From NCBI GenBank assembly GCA_031263335.1, contig JAISGB010000118.1:1-5245 (forward strand): a DNA stretch of 5,245 nt. Direction: 5' to 3'. Below, piece by piece: positions 1 through 3,579 of this stretch. Within the stretch, counting starts at the first letter, position 1. Each line of letters begins with the position of its first letter. The translations under genes and the position numbers were made by a program. The notes under the pieces were generated by a model that had not been told where the DNA came from, did not search any database, and saw only the letters and a program-made list of their open reading frames with translations. The stretch is from Eubacteriales Family XIII. Incertae Sedis bacterium (GTDB lineage: Bacteria; Bacillota; Clostridia; Peptostreptococcales; Anaerovoracaceae).

Positions 1-509
1 TGTTGGGGAACACCGTAGTCGGCTGCGTTTAGCACCCGCCAATAGAGCTTGTATCCAACCTCCTCAAAAGAACTGCATATTATTTTGAAATCCGCTCCCT
101 TGTTCGACGAAAGAATGCCTCTGACATTTTCAAATACAAACGCTTTGGGTTTGAAGTGCTCGACATATCGGCAGTAATACCAAAACAGAGTTCCACGGGT
201 GTCGCTTGTTCCTGCAACGCCTCCGGCTCTCCTCCCTGCTGCTGAGAAGCTTTGGCATGGTGGTCCGCCGACAATATAGTCAATTGCCCCGTCATAGAAA
301 TCTTCCGGCAGGGTTTTCATAATATCGATAGGCTGAATATCATCCTCTAACGCCCCTGTGAACCGCTTGTTTGCATTTAGTGTTTTACAGCAGTTTTCAT
401 CCCATTCCAGAGTCTTGATAAACTCAAATCCGCATTGGGACATACCGACTTCAAAACCTCCGATGCCGGCGAAAAGGCTTAACGCGATTACTTTGTTACT
501 GTTGCTCAT
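1..509 (-). CDS. DNA (cytosine-5-)-methyltransferase, N-terminal 169 residues (3' end beyond window)
   Basis: This gene encodes an enzyme that transfers a methyl group from S-adenosylmethionine to carbon 5 of cytosine in a specific DNA site. Reading from the ATG at 509, I see the family's motifs in order. Motif I (SAM binding) is LSLFAGIGGFE at residues 10-20. The motif II acidic patch is EWDEN at 35-39. Motif IV is GGPPCQSFSAAGRR at 81-94, with catalytic Cys85. Motif VI is FENVRG at 126-131. The visible part ends at YGVPQ (165-169), where motif VIII (QxRxR) starts. The frame is open to the left edge, so the second half of the catalytic domain and the target-recognition domain are missing. 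The start is supported because motif I normally lies near the N-terminus and GAGG (523-520) lies 10 bases upstream. The gene follows the HTH gene after 44 bases and is probably co-transcribed with it. The target sequence cannot be read from this part. It could be a restriction-modification methylase, an orphan or a phage methylase; the small HTH neighbour favours the first. Confidence 0.95.
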   Translation of the reverse strand, partial: MSNSNKVIALSLFAGIGGFEVGMSQCGFEFIKTLEWDENCCKTLNANKRFTGALEDDIQPIDIMKTLPEDFYDGAIDYIVGGPPCQSFSAAGRRAGGVAGTSDTRGTLFWYYCRYVEHFKPKAFVFENVRGILSSNKGADFKIICSSFEEVGYKLYWRVLNAADYGVPQ

Positions 510-553
510 AATCCTGCTTTCCTCATTTTTGCTTCTTTTGTTATCCTTAGCCT

Positions 554-799
554 TCAGACGTTCCCCTCGACAGAGCTGTTCTGTGTTGATGACTCCTTAT
601 CGGGTATCATCTCTGCGATGTCGCCGATATCGCATTTCAGGACGGAACATATTTTTTCCAATATTGCGACACCGACGTTATTGCCTTTATTTAGCTTTGT
701 GATGGTCTGCCAACTAATATCAGCAGCCTCCATCAAATCCTTCTTTTTCATGTCTTTGTCGATGAGCAGCTTCCAAAGCTTCTTGTAACTCACAGACAT
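554..799 (-). CDS. Small Cro/C1 (XRE)-type HTH transcriptional regulator
   Basis: An 81-residue protein that is almost entirely one helix-turn-helix DNA-binding domain. The pattern is SYKKLWKLLIDKDM (4-17), KKDLMEAADIS (19-29, second helix), WQTITKLNKG (30-39, likely recognition helix), AILEKICSVLKCDIGDI (45-61), then a short polar tail. This is the layout of the YozG-like small XRE regulators common in Firmicutes. A GTG nine bases further upstream (808) is in frame, but it is itself part of the Shine-Dalgarno GAGGTG, which is spaced 6 bases from the ATG at 799, so I take the ATG. The gene lies 44 bases upstream of the cytosine methyltransferase in the same direction, the position of a controller (C) protein in several type II restriction-modification systems. 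A well-formed promoter with palindromes over both boxes lies upstream, which fits autoregulation. No ligand or dimerisation domain is visible. The family call is firm; the controller role is inference. Confidence 0.9.
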   Translation of the reverse strand: MSVSYKKLWKLLIDKDMKKKDLMEAADISWQTITKLNKGNNVGVAILEKICSVLKCDIGDIAEMIPDKESSTQNSSVEGNV

Positions 800-805
800 C
801 TTGTT

Positions 806-811
806 CACCTC
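806..811 (-). promoter_or_regulatory. Shine-Dalgarno of the HTH gene, decides the start
   Basis: GAGGTG on the minus strand, 6 bases before the ATG at 799. It contains the alternative GTG start at 808, which would leave that start with no ribosome binding site. This supports the shorter 81-residue protein. Confidence 0.75.
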
Positions 812-836
812 GCAAATCAGTACTCATGCCGTCTTT

Positions 837-847
837 GATATTATATC
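837..847. promoter_or_regulatory. Candidate operator: palindrome over the -10 box
   Basis: GATAT-T-ATATC is a perfect 5-base palindrome around one central base that contains the whole -10 hexamer (840-845). It differs in sequence from the palindrome over the -35 box, so the two are not obvious copies of one operator. A -10 box is itself partly self-complementary, which lowers the weight of this one. Confidence 0.3.
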
Positions 848-868
848 GTAACATCTTCGCAATTACAA
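840..868 (-). promoter_or_regulatory. Sigma-A/sigma-70-type promoter of the HTH-methyltransferase unit
   Basis: On the minus strand a -35 box TTGTAA (868-863, 4 of 6 matches to TTGACA) is followed after exactly 17 bases by a perfect -10 box TATAAT (845-840). Transcription should begin near 833, giving a leader of about 34 bases before the ATG at 799. The 44-base gap to the methyltransferase shows no terminator, so this promoter probably serves both genes. Confidence 0.75.
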
Positions 869-875
869 CTAATTG
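860..875. promoter_or_regulatory. Candidate operator: inverted repeat over the -35 box
   Basis: CAATTA (860-865), CAAC, TAATTG (870-875) is a perfect 6-base inverted repeat with a 4-base spacer, and it covers most of the -35 box (863-868). A dimeric HTH protein bound here would block RNA polymerase. The likely ligand is the adjacent XRE protein, which is inference. AT-rich DNA yields such palindromes by chance more often than mixed DNA. Confidence 0.45.
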
Positions 876-937
876 ACTGCTCATTCAGGAAGTTTATTCA
901 CGAATATGATTGAAAATTACATCGCACAGTGTGACAA

Positions 938-956
938 TGTATATAGTGCTATTACA
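938..956. repeat. Imperfect inverted repeat
   Basis: TGTAtATAG, tg, CTATTACA: two arms that pair over 8 positions with one bulged T and a 2-base centre. It lies about 60 bases upstream of the HTH promoter region, in AT-rich DNA. It could be a protein-binding site or chance; the loop is too short for a stable RNA hairpin without opening a pair. Confidence 0.3.
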
Positions 957-994
957 GGGAAAAAAAGTGGATTACATGAAGGTACGCCGCTCAT

Positions 995-1015
995 TCAAAG
1001 ACGTGGTCAAAGACG
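995..1015 (+). repeat. Tandem 9-base motif TCAAAGACG, third copy inverted at 830-838
   Basis: TCAAAGACG occurs at 995-1003 and again at 1007-1015, separated by TGG (12-base period). A third exact copy lies on the minus strand at 838-830, at the predicted transcription start of the HTH gene. Three exact copies of a 9-mer within 190 bases are unlikely by chance. They could be regulator or recombinase binding sites, or the remains of a duplication. The direct pair sits at the boundary between AT-rich and GC-rich DNA. Confidence 0.5.
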
Positions 1016-1045
1016 ATTTTTATCAGCCGCGCCGCTTGAATACCG

Positions 1046-1083
1046 GCGGCCAAACGTCACGCCGGGACTCGACGTTTGGCCGC
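1046..1083 (-). terminator. Strong inverted repeat at the end of the operon, possible terminator
   Basis: GCGGCCAAACGTC (1046-1058) and GACGTTTGGCCGC (1071-1083) are perfect 13-base complements around a 12-base loop. The repeat begins 33 bases beyond the last stop codon (1117-1119) of the minus-strand operon, where a terminator would be expected. No run of U follows the stem on the minus strand, so it is not a classic intrinsic terminator; it may act as an RNA 3'-end stabiliser or a Rho-assisted stop. A protein-binding palindrome or a mobile-element end is possible but has no further support. Confidence 0.5.
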
Positions 1084-1116
1084 AGACGCTTTGACGGTTG
1101 TCTCCGCCGGCAACTG

Positions 1117-1267
1117 TCATCTCGGTCGAAGTTTCGGATCGCACAGACTCACCCGGTTGAGAATCTTTGTTTCCGCTTCTCTCAACTCCGCCCAAGCCCT
1201 GTACGGCCGCCACAAAGGCGGTTGTGGAACCCAACAAGCCCGCGCCGCCAATCACACCCAATCTCAT
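1117..1267 (-). pseudogene. Lactate/malate dehydrogenase remnant: 25 N-terminal codons joined to a foreign frame
   Basis: From the ATG at 1267 the first 25 residues, beginning MRLGVIGGAGLLGSTTAF, form the start of an NAD-dependent lactate/malate dehydrogenase. They show the first Rossmann strand and a GxxGxxG-type loop (G7, G10, G13). Intact members are about 310 residues. After residue 25 (1193) the frame shows no family features, though it stays open to 1007. At the same point a second frame opens, reading WAELREAETKILNRV and ending at TGA 1119-1117; it looks like a C-terminal helix. This is probably the 3' end of the same gene after an internal deletion of most of it, but I cannot exclude another gene's tail. 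The dehydrogenase start follows the dctM stop by 21 bases, with a weak purine-rich site (GGGGGAAG), so it was the next gene of the operon. No active enzyme can be made: the catalytic His/Arg/Asp region is absent. Confidence 0.7.
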
Positions 1268-1288
1268 CCTATTCTTCCCCCGGAATCC

Positions 1289-2596
1289 TCAATAGATCAG
1301 TTGCGGAAGGAACAGCAGCAATTGGGGGAACATCAGGGAAATCACGATCGCGATGAGAATGCACCCGACGAAGGGCCATACGCCTTTAAAGATCGTCTCC
1401 AACGATATCTCCCCTTTGGTGACCCCGCGCATCACATATACGTTGATGCCCACCGGCGGGGTGATCATTCCCATGACGCAGACCATCGTGACGATCACGC
1501 CGAACCATACCGGATCAAAACCGAGATCCATTACGACCGAGAAGAAGATGGGGACGGTGATCAGGATCAGCGGGAGTCCGTCCAAGAAACAGCCGCCGAT
1601 CAGGTAGATCAGGACAATGAGCAGAAATACGACCTTGGGCGGCGCGTCTATGTTCATCAGCGCCTCGGCCAAGGCCTGCGGGATGTTTGAAATGACGACA
1701 AAACGCTGAAAGACGGTCACGCACGCCACGAGCAGGAGACACATGCCGACCGTTCGGGCCGTGTCATACAGGGACGCGATGAGGGCCTTCATGGGGAGTT
1801 TCCTCCGAATCAGGCAGACGGCAAACATCGCGAAGGCGCCGATCGCGCCGCCCTCCGTCGGCGTAAACCAGCCGGCGGCGAGGCCGCCGATCGTGATGGC
1901 AAAGATGATGATGGTCTCGAGCAGGCCGCCGTTGACGGAAGCGAGCTTCTCCTTCAACGTAAACTTCTCGCCTTGGGGCGCCAACTCCGGCTTTCGTTTT
2001 ACCATGATATAGATCGCGATCATGTACAGAATCATGAGCAGGATGCCGGCCGTGATCCCGCCGACAAAGAGCCTGCCGATCGAGGTCTCGGTCATAACCC
2101 CGTAGACGATCGCCGTGACGCTGGGCGGGATCAGCAGGCCGAGTCCCCCGCCCGCCGCCACGCTCGCGGTAGCCAAGGTGTCGTCGTACTTGAATTTTTT
2201 CATTTCGGGGAAGGCGATGGAACCTATCGTCGCCACGGTCGCGGGTCCGGAGCCGCAGATCGCGCCGAACGCGGCGCAGGCGCCCTCCGTCGCGATGGCA
2301 AGGCCGCCGGGCATGAACCCGAGGCATTTGTAGGCGAAATCAAACAGCTTGCTCCCTATCCCCGAATGGTAGGCGAAAAACCCCATCAGCGTAAACATCG
2401 CGACGACGCTGAAATTGTAAGAGGCCAAGCTGCTGAATATATCCATGGGCGCCATTTTAAAGGCGGAATCAAATCCCGCAAGGACGCCGAAGCCTATCAT
2501 GCCGACGCCCAACATCGAAGCCCAGATCGGAAGCCCGATCAACAGACATGCCAAAAATATGACGATACCGACGGTCCCGACCATTGCTGCTGTCAT
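1289..2596 (-). CDS. dctM: TRAP transporter large permease subunit (DctM family), intact
   Basis: A 435-residue inner-membrane protein, the usual size of DctM. It forms the Na+-coupled transport channel of a tripartite ATP-independent periplasmic (TRAP) transporter and takes substrate from the DctP receptor. Hydrophobic segments run along the whole length. Two family signatures are visible. The first half has GAICGSGPATVATIGSIAFP (111-130) followed by AAGGGLGLLIPPS (147-159). The second half repeats the theme with MGMITPPVGINVYVMRG (375-391). The repeated PP turns mark the two inverted-repeat helical hairpins of the ion-transporter fold. The start at 2596 has GGAGG (2609-2605) 8 bases upstream and overlaps the dctQ stop as ATGA, a mark of translational coupling. 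It is downstream of a damaged dctP/dctQ and upstream of the dehydrogenase remnant, so it may be expressed without working partners. The substrate cannot be read from this subunit; C4-dicarboxylates and related organic acids are typical. Confidence 0.95.
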   Translation of the reverse strand: MTAAMVGTVGIVIFLACLLIGLPIWASMLGVGMIGFGVLAGFDSAFKMAPMDIFSSLASYNFSVVAMFTLMGFFAYHSGIGSKLFDFAYKCLGFMPGGLAIATEGACAAFGAICGSGPATVATIGSIAFPEMKKFKYDDTLATASVAAGGGLGLLIPPSVTAIVYGVMTETSIGRLFVGGITAGILLMILYMIAIYIMVKRKPELAPQGEKFTLKEKLASVNGGLLETIIIFAITIGGLAAGWFTPTEGGAIGAFAMFAVCLIRRKLPMKALIASLYDTARTVGMCLLLVACVTVFQRFVVISNIPQALAEALMNIDAPPKVVFLLIVLIYLIGGCFLDGLPLILITVPIFFSVVMDLGFDPVWFGVIVTMVCVMGMITPPVGINVYVMRGVTKGEISLETIFKGVWPFVGCILIAIVISLMFPQLLLFLPQLIY

Positions 2597-2715
2597 CTCT
2601 CAACCCTCCAATCGTCATACGCGTGAATGAAATTCACGAAAAACGTGAGCAGGAAAAGCACAAAGCATATGAACGCGACAACGACGAAAGGAAAATAGGG
2701 TATTCCGATCGTCAT
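2593..2715 (-). pseudogene. dctQ: TRAP small permease (DctQ) 3' remnant
   Basis: This frame reads MTIGIPYFPFVVVAF and on through one hydrophobic helix (residues about 8-30) to the polar end HAYDDWRVER and TGA at 2595-2593. That is the last transmembrane helix and tail of a DctQ protein, which is normally about 160 residues with four helices. Reading the same frame further upstream gives SSRALQIPS before the Met, also DctQ-like, so the remnant may begin near 2742 and the ATG at 2715 is only an in-frame Met. The first 110 or so residues are missing and their place is taken by the receptor gene in another frame. DctQ is required for TRAP transport except in fused QM proteins, and the neighbouring dctM is not fused, so loss of this gene should inactivate the system. 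The stop overlaps the dctM start. Confidence 0.8.
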
Positions 2716-3487
2716 GGAAGGTATTTGTAATGCCCGGGATGAACACCTCGTATTTGGTGACTTCATCGAGCCTCCAGTCGATCAGCGCGGCATAGCCCAT
2801 GATGTTTGTATCCACCGTACCCTTCAACAGCGCTTCGTATACTTCGGGCGCGGGGATCGCGACCGCCGCCGCGCCGACCGCCTCGATGGGCCCTTTCGAA
2901 AAGCTGTTGCATCGGACCTGCAACCCCTTGAAGTCTTCCAACTTTTCGATCGGGACATTGCCCATGAAGCCGGGCGTGTCCAAACCCAAGGCCCAGAGCA
3001 TTTTCATCTGTTTGAATTCGGGATAATCGGATGTGCGGATGAATTCGCTTGCCGCGTAGGTCGAAACCGCGCTGTTGTCCACAATCAGGCCCGGCAAGGT
3101 GTAGGCGCGGCTCAAAGGCCAATACTCCGCGTTGTAAGAAGTGTCGGTCAAAACGACGTCCGCGATTCCGTCGAGTACGCCGGGCAACTGATCCGTACTC
3201 TTCATCAGGGTATCGCCCCCATAGAACGTCGTCTTTATCTTTCCGTCCGTCTCCTCCTCAATGCGATCCATCCAATGCTTGATCGATTCATACGTGCTGG
3301 TCTCCGTCGTGTACATGCTGACAAACTTCAATTCCAGCCCTTCCCAATCATCTTCCACCGCCGTGTTTGCGTCCTCCGTGTTCACATCGCCGCCCGCGGC
3401 GTCGTCCCCGCCGGGGGAGCATCCCGCAAGCAAGGCAAGGATCATACATGCCACAACGACAAACCTCGGCCATTTTCTCTTTTTCAT
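2615..3487 (-). CDS. dctP: TRAP substrate-binding lipoprotein (DctP family), C-terminus replaced out of frame
   Basis: Extracytoplasmic receptor that captures an organic acid and delivers it to the TRAP permease. The 290-residue product starts with a lipoprotein signal: KKRK, a hydrophobic core, then LLAGC with the lipid-anchored Cys23. A Gly/Asp-rich linker follows, and the binding domain starts near 51 (LELKFVSMYT). The segment FKGLQVRCNS (186-195) holds the family's conserved substrate-carboxylate Arg (Arg192), and EVYEALLKGTVDTNI (215-229) is the typical following segment. Family features continue to about VTKYEVFIPGIT (243-254). From about 258 the sequence (DDRNTLFSFRRCR onward) is not receptor-like; it is the dctQ tail read in the wrong frame. 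Normal receptors are about 330-350 residues, so the last 70-100 are lost. The frame is open upstream to 3979, but the start at 3487 is set by AAGGAGG nine bases before it and by the signal peptide. It probably cannot bind or dock correctly. TRAP receptor identity is firm. Confidence 0.88.
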   Translation of the reverse strand: MKKRKWPRFVVVACMILALLAGCSPGGDDAAGGDVNTEDANTAVEDDWEGLELKFVSMYTTETSTYESIKHWMDRIEEETDGKIKTTFYGGDTLMKSTDQLPGVLDGIADVVLTDTSYNAEYWPLSRAYTLPGLIVDNSAVSTYAASEFIRTSDYPEFKQMKMLWALGLDTPGFMGNVPIEKLEDFKGLQVRCNSFSKGPIEAVGAAAVAIPAPEVYEALLKGTVDTNIMGYAALIDWRLDEVTKYEVFIPGITNTFHDDRNTLFSFRRCRVHMLCAFPAHVFREFHSRV

Positions 3488-3496
3488 TTCCCGTTT

Positions 3497-3503
3497 CCTC
3501 CTT
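3497..3503 (-). promoter_or_regulatory. Shine-Dalgarno of dctP, decides the start
   Basis: AAGGAGG on the minus strand, 9 bases before the ATG at 3487. The reading frame is open for about 490 bases further upstream, across the end of the TPP gene, so this site together with the lipoprotein signal fixes the true start. Confidence 0.85.
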
Positions 3504-3552
3504 CGAAAATAACTCTGCCCTGTAATTCCCAAAAATGTATATACTTCTAACC

Positions 3553-3576
3553 CGCCGATCCCGCAGGGACTCGGCG
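3553..3576 (-). terminator. Intercistronic hairpin after the TPP gene
   Basis: On the minus strand CGCCGA, a bulged G, TCCC, loop TGC, GGGA, TCGGCG forms a 10-pair stem that begins 3 bases after the TPP stop codon (3582-3580). The nearest U run (ATTTTT) comes about 15 bases after the stem, too far for an efficient intrinsic terminator. It more likely tunes the ratio of the TPP transcript to the transporter transcript, or stabilises the upstream RNA. The 92-base gap shows no clear second promoter. Confidence 0.4.
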
Positions 3577-3579
3577 CGG

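Larger units (their letters stand above)
876..1045. other. AT-rich intergenic stretch with short repeats, no supported gene
   Basis: No gene is supported here. Open frames on the plus strand exist (for example from ATG 976), but they lack a convincing ribosome binding site, run into the dehydrogenase remnant in antisense and match nothing I recognise. The stretch holds an imperfect inverted repeat (938-956), a 9-base direct repeat GCTCATTCA (879-887 and 989-997) and a double TCAAAGACG (995-1015). A weak plus-strand promoter could be read as TTGAAA (910-915), 17 bases, GACAAT (933-938), but it has no clear gene to serve. The change from AT-rich to GC-rich DNA falls near 1020. Confidence 0.5.

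Noticed and set aside
554..808. GTG start at 808 for the HTH gene
   Set aside because: The GTG is part of the Shine-Dalgarno GAGGTG that serves the ATG at 799.
879..997. Direct repeat GCTCATTCA (879-887, 989-997) as insertion-site duplication
   Set aside because: The 110 bases between carry no element ends or gene, and a single 9-base pair in AT-rich DNA is weak evidence.
1046..1083. Inverted repeat as an integron attC site
   Set aside because: The arms contain GCCAAAC and GTTTGGC, which fail the attC core consensus RYYYAAC/GTTRRRY at the fourth base, and no integrase or cassette structure is visible.
1007..1192. C-terminal part of the 86-codon frame that starts with the dehydrogenase N-terminus
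   Set aside because: After residue 25 it shows no dehydrogenase features and is Gly/Ser/Arg-rich like random GC-rich frames; it runs through the 1046-1083 inverted repeat.
910..1356. Plus-strand frame including a possible small protein from ATG 937 or 976
   Set aside because: It has no good ribosome binding site, lies antisense to the dehydrogenase remnant for most of its length, and crosses the composition boundary and the inverted repeat.
1076..1690. 204-codon plus-strand frame rich in Asp, His and Arg
   Set aside because: It is the antisense shadow of dctM, whose family signatures are unmistakable.
2622..2638. Perfect 7-base inverted repeat CGTGAAT-GAA-ATTCACG
   Set aside because: It lies inside the dctQ coding tail (VNFIHA), is short, and is explained by codons; it could influence dctM translation but nothing else supports this.
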